DNA from: Phocoena phocoena
Lineage: Eukaryota; Chordata; Mammalia; Artiodactyla; Phocoenidae
DNA: 64,000 nt
Direction: 5' to 3'
NCBI RefSeq assembly: GCF_963924675.1
Contig: NC_089238.1
Span: 28,067,815 to 28,131,814, forward strand
Shown: positions 44,861 to 55,099 of the stretch, piece after piece
How positions within the stretch are numbered: the stretch's first letter is position 1
Layout of the letters: every line of letters starts with the position of its first letter
Position numbers and translations under genes: made by a program
The notes under the pieces: generated by a model
Told to the model about the DNA's origin: nothing
Databases searched by the model: none
The model's input: the letters and a program-made list of their open reading frames with translations, nothing else

Positions 44861-46469
44861 CATCTCAGAGACACAGCCTCTGCATTGGTTGGTGTACCCA
44901 AAACACAGCAGCCGAGTCTTTTTTGATGAAAACAGCCTAGCCCAGTCCTGATTCTGCAGCACCACAAGTTCCGTCAAAAGACTTCCGAAACGAAGGATGT
45001 CTTCAGTCTTCTCCAACAGATAAGCCACGCAGACACAGCTTCTGCTACTTACTCTCCTCTCGGTAGCTCTCACTGTGGTTCTCAAGGCTCATATTAGCCT
45101 GTCAGAAGGAAGGGATTAACAAGTATTTTGATTTCTGTTGAAAACACGTTGTTTCAGAAATAAAGTTGGCATGGCAGTCATCTTGGTTGATTTAATCTCT
45201 GACACAGGAAGCTTATTTATAGCATCACAGCCTTCTGAATGTTTAAAAACTCAAGCTTTATCAGCCTGCTGTGCTTTTCCTGCGAAGTATGGAATGGCAC
45301 TAAATGAATAATGCCACCTGGGCCAACAGCCCAGGCATGCTCTAGAAAAACACAGCTTTCATCTTCTCCTGGCATGTGTGAACTCCCTTCTGCTTAGCCT
45401 GGATTCCTCCTGCAGGATGGTTCCTGGCCACCCATCCACATCCTAGGAATGAAGTCCTGAAGGAACCAGGCTGGGCTGTGACCCCCTTTCCCAATCTGCT
45501 TTCCCTCTCTTCCAAATCCTCTCCTGGATGGCTGGAGACCTCTCTGAATGGGATGAGTTTCTCTGTGCTAACTCTTCCCCAGAGGTAACCCCTTGGTAAC
45601 CCCTTATTTCCACTACCAATCCCATTCCACCAGGCAAGTGGCAAGAATATTTCCGAGAAGTGATGTTAAAGCAACCTAAGGCAATCTCCTCGTTTTTCAG
45701 GTTAAAGTGAGTCTCAAACAGTACAGTTTTTTTCCCGTAACAGTGTAATCTCCACTAAAAGTAGGTATTGGTGACAGGGACATGGGTTAATTTAGGCATT
45801 TAACTTTACCTTCCTGTAACAGGAAAAATTGATTATCCTCAAGTTAAAAAGTAAGTCGTTCTGAATGTATTTAAAGCAGCCAGGCGATGACATCTTTTTG
45901 GGCAGAGGGTCCCCAGTGACTACTGCAAGTATAAACATTTTACCATATTAATTTATAGGCAAGCACCAACAGCCTGAAAGCTGTATTCTCAAAGCAGTGT
46001 ACTTTTTTTTGTTTTTTTACAAATTAAAGGATTAGAGACATTTTTTTTCTGGATCTCAAAGTCAGTCGTTTACCGTTTTGACGTTTAGACAGAAAACAGA
46101 CTGCATGCATTTCAGATCAAGCTAACACCACCTCTTTCTAGAATCTGGCTATAAAAATAGATGTGCCACAACAGGACTTTTCTATAAGACACAGAACACT
46201 AAAAAGCTAGAAAATTACTCTCCATTCCTAATTACAAGCCTGATTATAGGAAAGTTCTCATCGGGGAAGAAAGTTCTCAAAACTAGGCCAGGGACCTCTG
46301 GAAGAGGCACATGACAACGTTTGTGAATTACAAACACTCAGTATTAGTATAGTGACCACACTTTTGAACCAAAAACGAGGACAAATGGTCTGAGAAGCCT
46401 AAGCGTTCTTATGGGCGTAAATATTGAACTGAGGACCGTCACAGAAAATGCAGAAGACACAGAATGAGA
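44861..46469. other. Repeat-poor DNA without a recognisable gene
   Basis: About 1.6 kb without a named repeat. The reverse-strand frames at 44756-45085 and 45342-45644 (about 100 codons) show no domain. Fairly even composition with T- and A-tracts near 46003-46020. It could contain conserved non-coding DNA. Confidence 0.4.
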
Positions 46470-46596
46470 TCTCGGGCCTGGAGTTAAAACCTGGGTTTGA
46501 ACTGCAAATGTACCAATTCCACGACCATGAGTAAGTCATTCTTCCTAAGCCTCAGTTTTCTCATCTGTGTAATGGCGGTAATCACAGCACTTTCTT

Positions 46597-46776
46597 TTTT
46601 TTTTTTTTAACATCTTTATTGGGGTGTAATTGCTTTACAATGATGTGTTAGATTCTGCTTTATAACAAAGTGAATCAGCTATACATATATATATCCCCAT
46701 ATCACCTCCCTCTTGCGTCTCCCTCCCACCCTCCCTATCCCACCCTTCTAGGTGGTCACAAAGCACCGAGCTGATA
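46597..46776 (-). mobile_element. L1 3' end insertion, antisense, with TSD
   Basis: About 180 bases of cetartiodactyl L1 3' UTR: T-run, 'ggggtgtaattgctttaca', 'acaaagtgaatcagctatac' and 'ctaggtggtcacaaagcacc'. The 13-bp duplication ACAGCACTTTCTT / ACAGCACCTTCTT lies at 46584-46596 and 46777-46789 with one mismatch. Confidence 0.85.
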
Positions 46777-46831
46777 CAGCACCTTCTTCTTGACGTTGTC
46801 ATGAGAATTAGATGACATACACTGAATGTTA

Positions 46832-47475
46832 TGATACTAAGTGAAGTCAGACAGAGGAAGACCAATATCATATGATAACGCTTATATGCAGAATCTTTAA
46901 ATAATGATACAAATGAACTTATTTACAGAACAGAAACAGACTCACAGACATAGAGAAGGAACTTATGGTTACCGGGGAGAAAGCGGTGGGGGGGAGGGAT
47001 AGATTGGGAGTTTGGGATTGACCTGTACGCACTGCTATATTTAAAATAGATAACCAACAAGGACCTATTGTATAGCACAGGGAACTCTGCTCAATACTCT
47101 GTAATAACCTAAATGGGAAAAGAATTTGAAACAGAATAGATACATGCCTATGTGTAACTGAATCCCTTTGCTGTACACCTGAAACTAATGCAACATTGTA
47201 AATCAACTACAACATAAGATAAACATTTTTTTTTTTTTTTTTTTTGCGGTACGTGGGCCTCTCACTGTTGTGGCCTCTCCCGTTGCGGAGCACAGGCTCC
47301 GGACGCGCAGGCTCAGCGACCATGGCTCATGGGCCCAGCCGCTCTGCAGCATGTAGGATCCTCCCAGACCGGGGCACGAACCCGTGTCCCCTGCATCGGC
47401 AGGCAGACTCTCAACCAATGCGCCACCAGGGAAGCCCAAGATAAACATTTTTTAAATAAATAAATAAATGAGATG
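46832..47475 (+). mobile_element. L1 3' end insertion with TSD, host of a SINE
   Basis: Sense L1 from near the ORF2 end ('ctaagtgaagtcagacagag', 'aacgcttatatgcagaatc') through the 3' UTR ('atagcacagggaactctgc', 'acctgaaactaatgcaac') to an AAAT-rich tail after the SINE. A 12-bp duplication (CACTGAATGTTA) lies at 46820-46831 and 47476-47487. Confidence 0.85.
47226..47437 (-). mobile_element. Young CHR SINE inside L1, antisense, with perfect TSD
   Basis: Near-consensus antisense CHR SINE with a 20-base T-run, 'gcggtacgtgggcctctcac' and 'caatgcgccaccagggaagc'. A perfect 15-bp duplication (AAGATAAACATTTTT) lies at 47216-47230 and 47438-47452. The frames crossing it on either strand are the same artefact peptides seen in every CHR copy. 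Confidence 0.95.
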
Positions 47476-47510
47476 CACTGAATGTTAAATCAGGTTTCTT
47501 TGTGTCATGG

Positions 47511-49339
47511 AAACAAAGTCAAACACCACCAAAGAGATGCCAAACCTCCCTTGGGAGACATGCTAAAAAGTTGTAAAACTGATTTTTTTGACGTGCAGGC
47601 TCATGAGTAACCTTGAGGGAAGGCAAGAAGTTTGATTGAGAAGGCCAGGACTAAGGATTTTTTTTAAGTCTCTGGTGTACACTGTCAGTGTTCATCATGC
47701 AAAGCTTTGGTACCAGCAATTTCCACCGGAAAGAGTAACCAGTGGAGGGACATACAAGCAATGGGTCACTTTGGAGGGTGTTGCCAACATGGCTGCCCTT
47801 TGGTCATCTGTGGGAACAGACACTACAGTACCAGTAAGATGTAGCAGGGAAGGAGATGGCTGGTACATAGCGATGCCCAAGAGAACAAGTTCTTGGATCT
47901 CACAAATTCCTGCTAGGTAGCTCCCTGATCTGATGCGGTTGGATATCCCACAAGGCAGATACAATCAGAGTCAAAGAAATGTGGTTTGGAGTCTTATTTT
48001 TCACTCCAGGCCAGTGTGGGCTAAGAAATACAGATTCCAATTAATGTGAAAATCCTCAGTCCGTAGAAAACACATCGTGCTTGAAGGAAGCAGCTCATTG
48101 GGGGAAGCGGCTGACAAAAGCAGTGAATGGAGTGCCGGTGACCTTAGACAGGACCCCAAAGCCTGGAGTCCCTGGACGGAATCGGTATCACCTGGGCCAC
48201 AGCACGTCTCCTCAGAGGTGATAGCCCTGAGTTGGAACCTGGAGAAAAATTTGACTGTTAAGGTGGGAAGTTGCCAGAGTTTTCCATGAGAAGAATGATA
48301 TGCTTATAAGACTTCAGTGTATTAAGTCTTTAACTTCTTCTCTGATACAAATGGAAGAGGAAAAAAGTGTGTGATAAAGCAGGGATAGGAGTGACTTCTC
48401 TGTTGACTCACAAAGACGACCTCCCTCCGTGTTGCCATCATGGCTTGTTTCACAGGTCCTTGCAAAGCAAATGTCTATCAGCGCAGAAAGAAATTTCTCC
48501 AAGGAGAAGACAAAGCTAGATCTAGACTCCTCCAAAGGAGGAAAGAACTGGGAAGGAAAGGAAGTCAACCAAGAACTGAAGACACCAAGGAGAGGGGTGT
48601 TAGAGAAAATTAACCTCCTGATTCCCGAGCGCGGGGGAATGATACTCACAAGGTCTGTGGCTCTTCCATGACTCCGTGACACTGCAAGAAGCCTACAGGG
48701 ACTTTCATGGCATCTGTGCTGCTGAGGAATTTTTAGAAGGTGTCTCTTTTGGCCACTCAATATTGGAGGCTCCAGATCCGTAAGGAAGTAGATGATTCTG
48801 TTGAAGTTTGGGGCTGGGGAGAAGAGGGAGGTGGGAAGGAAAGCCAGCAGGCACAGAAGCCGACCAAACAAACCTGAACGCCCACTGGGTCCCTCCTCAC
48901 CTAGGTGCTGGGGTGGAAGCTTCGATGCTTGTTAGACAGAATGTCAGGGCTGCAAGGGCCTGACAGATAGTACCTGAACTTCAGTGATTTCAAATTTTTG
49001 TAGTTTTTATGAACATTTTTTAAAACAAACATTTTTACAGGAAAACTAATATCACTCTCATAAATAGAAACCTGAGCTCTTTTGCCAAAAGAAGGTAATT
49101 AAATAACAACAATGATAATAAAAACAACAGAAATCATATTAAGATATTGAGTGATAGCTTTATGCTGACTCCTGCTGAGAAGACCTCCTCTCTCACCCTC
49201 TCTCTCTAAGAGACAGGAGCAAATGTTAGGAGGTTATTAAGACACACAGGGCCTGAAGGACAAAGAGAAAAACCTGTGTGACTGAGTACTCTCGTAGCCA
49301 CAACCTGGGAGCTCCACCCCAGTTTACCTCTACTGTCAG
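47511..49339. other. Single-copy DNA without a recognisable gene
   Basis: About 1.8 kb with no named repeat. The 185-codon reverse-strand open frame at 48314-48871 has no methionine codon at all (its first codon is TTG), so it cannot be a simple gene. No splice-bounded exon was recognised. Confidence 0.45.
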
Positions 49340-49985
49340 TGAAGGTCAAGTCCTCAAGGTCATCCTCACCTGGGTCCTCATCCTCTTGCTGGATCCAATC
49401 TCCCATTATTCCCCTTTCTCCCAAAGCCACAGTGCTTGTGGAAATAAACTTTATCTTCAACAAATACCCCTGTATCCTTAACTTCTCCCCTAAACATCTT
49501 CTTCACCTCCTTGCCTTCACTGAATACCTAAGCATCCCACGATGGGTTCTCTGCAAGCCGCAAGAGGCTGAAATGGAGTGTGACACGCAGGGTATTTGTT
49601 AGGGACCAGCTCCCGTGAAGGGGGGTGGGTGGGAGCAGGGTGGGACGGAGGGAGATGCTGAGTGTGCCTTTCCTGCTTTTGGGCGAAGCGGCTCTCTGCA
49701 GCCCTGGAGAAAGCAATGGCTGGAGGCTGTCCTTGGAGGTAGATCTGGGTGCTAGTCTCTGTGTTCACCACCCCAGGCAACCCAGATTCCCCTGCAGCCC
49801 TGGCAAGTGGGGCTTGGCTTTTTCTTTTCATGCTGTGCATACTCCAAGATCTAATGGGGGATCAGAGACTCCTTGCTTCTCTCTTTGCCTCTCATTCCAA
49901 TTCTTTTCCCTCCTCCAAAGGCCCCCGTGCCATGAGGTGCCTGCTATCAGACTTTGCTGTCGGCTGACCCTCTTTACAGTCATTC
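49340..49985. other. Possible L2 traces, otherwise single copy
   Basis: Pyrimidine-rich stretches at 49370-49510 and 49880-49925 resemble sense L2, weakly. Competing frames of 60-107 codons occur on both strands. No gene call. Confidence 0.3.
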
Positions 49986-50445
49986 ATAGATCACGCCGCA
50001 GCCCCCTGCCCCGCCCCCGGACCCAGCGCATGAGCCTCGTTCACAGGTTACACCGGCAGCACTTCACTCTCTCCCGCCCCCCCGCCCCGCCCCCATCCTG
50101 TACCATTCTTGGTGACTTCAACACCCTCTGGCTATGACTCCAGCATCCACTATCTCCGCCTCATCACTTCCGGTTGTGCATTTCTACACCTCAGCCATAC
50201 TGCCCACGGCACCTCGCCCTATTTTAATTCTTTTCATGACTTATGCCATTATGATATGGTTAATACCTATTGATTGTTTCTGCTCTGACCTTCCCCCGCC
50301 TCCCAGGATAAAAGCTCCAAGAGAGTAGGGTCCTTTTCTGTCTGGTTCACCTCTCACCCTCAGAGCTCAGAACCTACTTGGCATGTACTAGGCATTCTCA
50401 ATAAGCGTTTGTTGAATGAATGAATGAATGAATGAATGATTCAAT
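49986..50445 (+). repeat. L2 LINE 3' end with (GAAT)n tail
   Basis: Sense L2: 'ccaggataaaagctccaag', 'gcatgtactaggcattctc', 'aataagcgtttgttgaatg', then a (GAAT)n tail at about 50414-50439, which is how L2 3' ends are built. The 5' part (49990-50100) is unusually GC-rich, with two CCCCGCCCC words, and may not be L2. Confidence 0.7.
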
Positions 50446-50774
50446 CAGTCAAACGGAGATTTTCTTCTAAAGTAATGAGTAGAACTAAAATAAAATTTAA
50501 AAGTAAATTATATTTTCCCCTGAGTAAGCTGATTGATGTTAATTAACGCTCAGACCTCTTAACACTTTTGTATGCCCACACCCCACATGCTGGGAAACAC
50601 TGGTCTGACTCAACCCTTTCCTTTCAGCGATGTAGAAGCTGAGACCAAGGCAGGGCAGAGACTTGTCTGAGGTCTCAGGGAAAGAAGCTAAGGATCCAGG
50701 CCTCTTGACTCTCTATTTAACCATCTTCACATCCCTCTGTCTGCTCTTATTGTCAAGAGGATGGTCATTTCACC
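50446..50774. other. Spacer with weak antisense MIR traces
   Basis: Words such as 'ctgagaccaaggcagggcag' and 'tgtctgaggtctcagggaaag' suggest an antisense MIR at 50625-50710. No gene. Confidence 0.35.
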
Positions 50775-51205
50775 AAGTGGTGTTGTGGAAAGAGCTGGTC
50801 TTGTGAAGGGCTGGCCTCAAGTTCTGGCTCTACTCCCCACCAGTGGAGCAGTTTGGGGTTACTGTCAACCCTCAGATATGGGGACGTTGGGCTTCCCTGG
50901 TGGCGCAGTGGTTGAGAGTCCGCCTGCCAATGCAGGGGACGCGGGTTCGTGCCCCGGTCCGGGAAAATCCCACATGCCGCGGAGTGGCTGGGCCCGTGAG
51001 CCATGGCCGCTGAGCCTGCGCGTCCGGAGCCTGTGCTCTGCAACCGGAGAGGCCGCAACAGTGAGAGGCCCGCGTACCGAAAAAAAAAAAAAAAAAAATG
51101 GGGACGTTAAACCCTCCTATCTGCAATGTTGGGAAGCTTAACAAATGAACTGTCTCCAGCAACACCTAGTATATTGCTGATACTCCATAAATGTTAATTC
51201 CCATC
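50775..51205 (+). repeat. MIR SINE relic split by a CHR SINE
   Basis: The left part reads 'gctggcctcaagttctggctc'. After the SINE it resumes 'aaccctcctatctgcaatg' and ends 'attgctgatactccataaatg'. Excision of the SINE gives a continuous MIR. Confidence 0.6.
50889..51097 (+). mobile_element. Young CHR SINE with perfect TSD and intact Pol III boxes
   Basis: The most consensus-like copy: A-box TGGCGCAGTGG at 50901-50911, B-box GGTTCGTGCC at 50944-50953, tail of about 18 A. A perfect 11-bp duplication (ATGGGGACGTT) lies at 50878-50888 and 51098-51108. Little divergence suggests late insertion. Confidence 0.95.
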
Positions 51206-51516
51206 CTAAGAGATTCATTCTATATTTAATTAATTTTATTGAGCTGCCTTTTAGAGTGTCAGGTGCTACCTCAGACCCAGGCAATTTAGTTCATGGTTTA
51301 GTTGAAAGGATGGTGGCGTAGCTGGTTAATTTGATCACATTTTGATAACGAAGTTTTGATCACATTTTGATAATGAAGGCTCTTTACGTTTGCTCGCCAA
51401 ATAGAAGGCAAGAAGACACAGTGCTAGGTAAAAAGATAATCCATAGAAAAGTCCTCCACAGAAGAAGTCACCAAGCTTACACACAACCAGCACTCATGCG
51501 AGGCTCCCAGTGGTGA
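51206..51516. other. Single-copy DNA
   Basis: A small tandem duplication of 'ttgatcacattttgataa' occurs at about 51331 and 51357. No gene or named repeat. Confidence 0.45.
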
Positions 51517-51592
51517 GAGGATGGAGGAGGGTTAAGGGGGAAAGGGGAAGAGGGGGAGGGGGAGAAAGGGAGGGGGAAGGGGAGGGGAAGCA
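51517..51592 (+). repeat. Polypurine G-rich tract
   Basis: About 75 bases of nearly pure purine, with at least eight runs of three to five G separated by A. It can form G-quadruplex or triplex structures in principle. No tandem unit is strict. Confidence 0.8.
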
Positions 51593-51659
51593 GCAAAGCT
51601 GCCTGCTCAGGTCTCCAGATATCTGTGTGACGGTGGCCACTGGGGAATGACACAGGACT

Positions 51660-51897
51660 GGCAGTATTCGTAAAAGTTTTCAGAGCACAAGCTTTGAAGT
51701 CAGACTGATCGAGGTTCAGATCCTGGTTCTGCCAGATACTCACTCTGTGACACTTTGGGTGACAAAGTATCTCTCAGAGCTTCAGCTTTCCCATACCTAT
51801 AGTAAGGACAAGGTAGGACCTTTCTTGTAGACTTGCTGTGAGAATTAAATAAACCGACTATGAAAATCACAGTGCCTGGAACATAAAACATCCGAGA
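51660..51897 (+). repeat. MIR SINE, near full length
   Basis: Reads 'agctttgaagtcagactgatc', 'cagatcctggttctgccag', 'gtgacactttgggtgac', 'cttgctgtgagaattaaat' and 'acagtgcctggaacataaa' in order. Confidence 0.85.
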
Positions 51898-52194
51898 GTT
51901 TGTCGATTACTGTTAATGATTGTCATTGGAATGCCACCTTCTTTCATCAAGCTCAGGTCGATAGAGGTAGTGTCAGCGCCTGAAGCAAGTCAGTTCTCAA
52001 CTCCAGACACTAGATCCCCCCTCCTCCTGCCTTCCTTCTCTGTCACCCCTCCCCCTCCTCCTGAATTCACTGATAGACTCTGGCTTTCATGCTTTCATTC
52101 AGAGGTCACTCTCCTGGTTATTTTTAGACTTGGAACATTCCATGATCCCTGAAAGAGGACACAGGGTTTTGGTCATGGAGCCAATCTGGGCCAG
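51898..52194. other. Single-copy DNA
   Basis: No named repeat. A pyrimidine-rich stretch lies at 52017-52065. The 78-codon + frame shows no domain. Confidence 0.4.
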
Positions 52195-52328
52195 GAGTCA
52201 AAGATTAGGATTTAAGTCGTGGCTCTTGCTTACTGGCCGCCCATGCTTAGGTAAATACTTTTTCCTCTCTGGTCCTCAGTTTCCTCCTCTATAAAAAGGC
52301 CATAATAACCATCCTTTGGGAGGCAGTG
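52195..52328 (+). repeat. MIR SINE relic
   Basis: Contains 'gatttaagtcgtggctcttg', 'cctctctggtcctcagtttc' and 'ctataaaaaggccataataa'. Confidence 0.7.
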
Positions 52329-52329
52329 A

Positions 52330-52500
52330 CCCAACAGAACAAAGGCTTTGGAGTCATGCCGACCTTCTTCCAGCACTGGCTGAACAACACCCTAAAGATC
52401 TCAGGAAACGTACTTCCCTTTCCTGGGCCTCAGTTTCCTCTCCAAAATGGACAGAATGGTAACTCTCTCCCAGGTAGATGTGAAGATTAATTGAGTTAGT
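52330..52500 (+). repeat. MIR SINE relic
   Basis: Contains 'gctttggagtcatgccgac', 'ctttcctgggcctcagtttc' and 'gtagatgtgaagattaatt'. It lies head-to-tail behind the preceding MIR. Confidence 0.75.
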
Positions 52501-52665
52501 TAACATTTCTTGAGCACTTGTTATCTGCCAGATGCTCTTCTGAGAGCTTTACAAATTTAAAGGCATTTACAGATGAGAAAACTGAGGCACAGAGAGGTTA
52601 AGTGACTGGCCCAAGATCACCCAGCTAGGATCCAGCTCCCAACCATCGGGATCCAATGCATGTTA
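52501..52665 (-). repeat. MIR SINE relic, antisense
   Basis: Contains 'gagaaaactgaggcacagag', 'ggttaagtgactggcccaag' and 'atcacccagctaggatcc', the reversed MIR core. Confidence 0.8.
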
Positions 52666-52669
52666 ACTT

Positions 52670-52795
52670 CTGCTGCCTCTCATGCATGATGCTTGCAAAG
52701 CACTGAGCACAGTGCCCAGTACATAATAGGCACTCAATAAACATTCGCTGTTATTACTACTTCATGGGGTTTCTGTGAAGATAAATGAACGCTCT
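52670..52795 (+). repeat. MIR SINE 3' end
   Basis: Contains 'gcaaagcactgagcacagtg', 'cataataggcactcaataaa' and 'ttcatggggtttctgtgaag'. The last words may belong to another MIR piece. Confidence 0.6.
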
Positions 52796-52837
52796 ACCTT
52801 CAGATACTTGGGAAATTTCTGTATACACAGAAATCAG

Positions 52838-52859
52838 CAATGCAAATGCAAATGCAAAC
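52838..52859 (+). promoter_or_regulatory. Tandem ATGCAAAT octamer words
   Basis: Two perfect octamers (52840-52847 and 52846-52853) overlap with a 6-base period, and a third matches at seven of eight bases. ATGCAAAT is the POU-domain (Oct) binding sequence. Whether it binds anything here is unknown; a chance microsatellite of TGCAAA units is equally plausible. Confidence 0.35.
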
Positions 52860-52903
52860 CAAGAAAACCTGAAACTACTGTTACCCAGCCCCATCTCCTA
52901 CAT

Positions 52904-53100
52904 CAGGAGTTGGGAGACAGAGTCCAGCTAGCTGTCACCTGTTTTTGTAAATAAAGTTTTATTGAAACATAGCCACACATATTCATTTACATATTGACTA
53001 CAGCAGGAGTGAACAATTCTGACAGAGACCATATGGCCTGCAAAGCCTAAAATATATACTGTCAAGCCCTTTATTAAAAAAAAAAAATTGCTGAATCCTG
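52904..53100 (-). mobile_element. Non-autonomous hAT (Charlie-type) relic, copy 2
   Basis: Opposite orientation to the copy at 10700-10888: 'cacctgtttttgtaaataaag', 'ttttattgaaacatagccac', 'gagaccatatggcctgcaaag', ending 'ttgctgaatcctg'. An A-run (about 53074-53088) has grown inside it. Confidence 0.7.
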
Positions 53101-53149
53101 TCCTAAATCATGTATTTTAACTAGAGTTCCTCAACAGTCAGAAGATTTG

Positions 53150-53445
53150 TTTGCTCAGTAAAGACATGACGCAATGGAAAAACTATTGACTTTGGAGTCA
53201 GAACAAAAGAACAGCAAAGCCACCTGACACCTCCTGAGTGCCCATGTCATGGCTGGCAGTAGTTAAGTGTCTGATGTGCATAACCTCACCTAATCTTAAC
53301 AAGCCCATGCAATAGGATCATTCCCATGTTACAGATGAAGAAACTGAGGCTCAGAGAGGTTAAGCAACTTGCTTAAGGCCACACAGCTGGAACTTAGGGG
53401 AGCCAGAACTCAAGTTCAGATCCAAAGCTCTACTTCTAACCCTTG
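53150..53445 (-). repeat. MIR SINE relics
   Basis: A short sense MIR head may lie at 53165-53215 ('gactttggagtcagaac'). The main part is antisense: 'cagatgaagaaactgaggc', 'tcagagaggttaagcaactt' and 'gcttaaggccacacagctgg'. Confidence 0.75.
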
Positions 53446-53640
53446 CTTCCCACCTCCTGCAGGCTCCAGAGCCAGCTTTGTCCCTTCCTAGCCACGCAGG
53501 GACATTTGAGTCCTTCCTCTGGCTCCGTAATGGATGTCTTTATCAATTCCAAAGCATCCCCGATTATCATTTGCCCTTCCCTTTTCTTCACTCTCCCTCT
53601 CTTTCCCAAGAAAAAAGGAAAAACCTGCCCCCTCCCACCA

Positions 53641-53672
<32 letters not shown>

Positions 53673-53748
53673 CCCTTGGTGTTGTGTGCTGAGCAGGGAT
53701 GGATTAAAGAAATAGAGGAAAGAAAGAAAGAAAGAAATAGGTAGGAAA
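53446..53748. repeat. (CA)n and (GAAA)n microsatellites in single-copy DNA
   Basis: A (CA)n array lies at about 53640-53669 and a (GAAA)n tract at about 53716-53740. Between and before them is single-copy, pyrimidine-rich DNA without a gene. The long frames here are driven by the CA array. Confidence 0.85.
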
Positions 53749-53749
53749 T

Positions 53750-54080
53750 CAATATGTAAATGGGTGGGTTTTTTCTTTTTTCGCAATTCAAAGTCATTTG
53801 GCCAATTGTCAAAATGTCAACTGTGAGTTTTCTCTCTTGTTTTCTCTCCACATCCTTCTCAGCTTCCTCGCCTTTCATAGCGTGTGCTGTTTTTGTTGGC
53901 CCTGCTATGGAGGAGGGAGAAATCCATCGGTTTCATTAGCTCTTTGAAAAACGAGGTGGGACCAAGTTGGCGAGGTGACGAGGTCACCAAGAGTCATTTA
54001 TCATTTTCGATGAGGCATAATGAACTCCTTGAAGCTGGACTCTAATTTAATTGTCTTCTACTTAATTGAGGAGAAGGAAG
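53750..54080. promoter_or_regulatory. Candidate conserved non-coding element with a spaced palindrome
   Basis: A repeat-free block with retained CpGs (for example 53952, 53971, 53979 and 54009) and homeodomain-type TAAT words near 54044-54067. It contains a perfect inverted repeat, GGTGAC-GAG-GTCACC, at 53974-53988, which includes AGGTCA and TGACG half-sites. The cis-regulatory reading is inference; no alignment supports it here. Confidence 0.35.
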
Positions 54081-54566
54081 CCTGTTCCAAGGTACTGACT
54101 GAAGGTGTTTTTATTGAAACAGAGACAGTTCTCATTTGTAGCCTGTAGGTGACAGGAAAAAAAAACTGCTTCTTGTTAAACTGTCTCTCACTCTCTCGCT
54201 CATTCAATGCAATCTTTATTTTGTGTCTAGTGGAGTCTAGATTTTCCTCTCCCGACTGATCCATCCCCTTCCAGTAAATGGCACCACCATCCATCCAGCT
54301 GCCCAGGCTGAAAAGAAAGGAGTGTGATTCCTCACACCCCATAGTTTCATCGGGGAGCCCATCAGCAAGTCCAATCAGCTCCGTCAAAGCTGACCATTTC
54401 TCACCATCCCTGGTGAGAACTTTCCTGATTCAAGCCACCACTAACTCTCACCTGAATACCTACAAACCTTCTCAATATTTTCCTGTTTCCACTCTTTACC
54501 CTCCCAAGTTCTTTGTCCATTCAGCAGCCAAGTATGGAAAATCTAAATCAGATGATACCACTTGAA

Positions 54567-55072
54567 TTAGTTATCAACTGCAGCAGAACAAACGACCTCA
54601 GAATTTAGCAGCTTCAGGAAAAAAATAAATATTTATTATTTCACACAGTTTCTAAGGATCAGGAATTGGGAAGTGGCTTAGCTAAGTGGTTCTGATTCAG
54701 AGTCTCTAGTGAGGTTGCAGTTAGGATGTCAGCCTGGGCTGTTGTCATCTGAAGGCTGGATTGGAGCTGGAGAATCCACTTCCAAGGTGGCTTACACCCA
54801 TGGCTGTTGGCTGGAGGCCTCAGTTCCTAACCACATGGACCTCTCTTAAAGCTGCTTGACTGTTCTCATGGCATAGCGGCTGGCTTCCTCCCAAGTGAGT
54901 GAACAGAGAGAGAGAGAGAAAGGCAGAAGCTGCAATGTCTTTTGCAGCCTAGTCTCAGAAGTCACAGCTGTCATTTCCACATAGCCTGTTAGTTACAGGT
55001 CACTCTTATTCAGTGTGGGAGGATATGAATACCAGGTAGCAAGGTGGGAACCACCTTGGACACTGGCTATCA
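54567..55072 (+). mobile_element. Ancient interspersed element of unassigned family within L2
   Basis: Starts 'gaattagttatcaactgcag', continues 'ttattatttcacacagtttc', 'gtcagcctgggctgttgtca', 'ctggaggcctcagttcctaa' and ends near 'accaccttggacactgg'. I recognise it as a common mammalian repeat (LTR- or DNA-type) but do not name it. It interrupts the L2. Confidence 0.5.
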
Positions 55073-55099
55073 GGTGACTCCCTTGCTTTAAACCCTCCA

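Larger units (their letters stand above)
46470..47510 (+). repeat. MIR SINE relic split by two L1 insertions
   Basis: MIR pieces at 46470-46596, 46777-46831 and 47476-47510 read through in order: 'gcctggagttaaaacctggg', 'taagcctcagttttctcatc', then 'cttcttgacgttgtcatgag', then 'cactgaatgttaaatcagg'. Removing the two L1 insertions and one duplication copy each restores an ordinary MIR. Confidence 0.8.

Noticed and set aside
48314..48871. 185-codon open frame on the minus strand with a hydrophobic start
   Set aside because: Its first codon is TTG and the frame has no ATG at all. No domain is recognisable and no splice sites bound it.
49990..50095. GC-rich spot with two CCCCGCCCC words, a possible promoter
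   Set aside because: Too short and too few CpGs for a CpG island, no exon downstream, and it merges into an L2.
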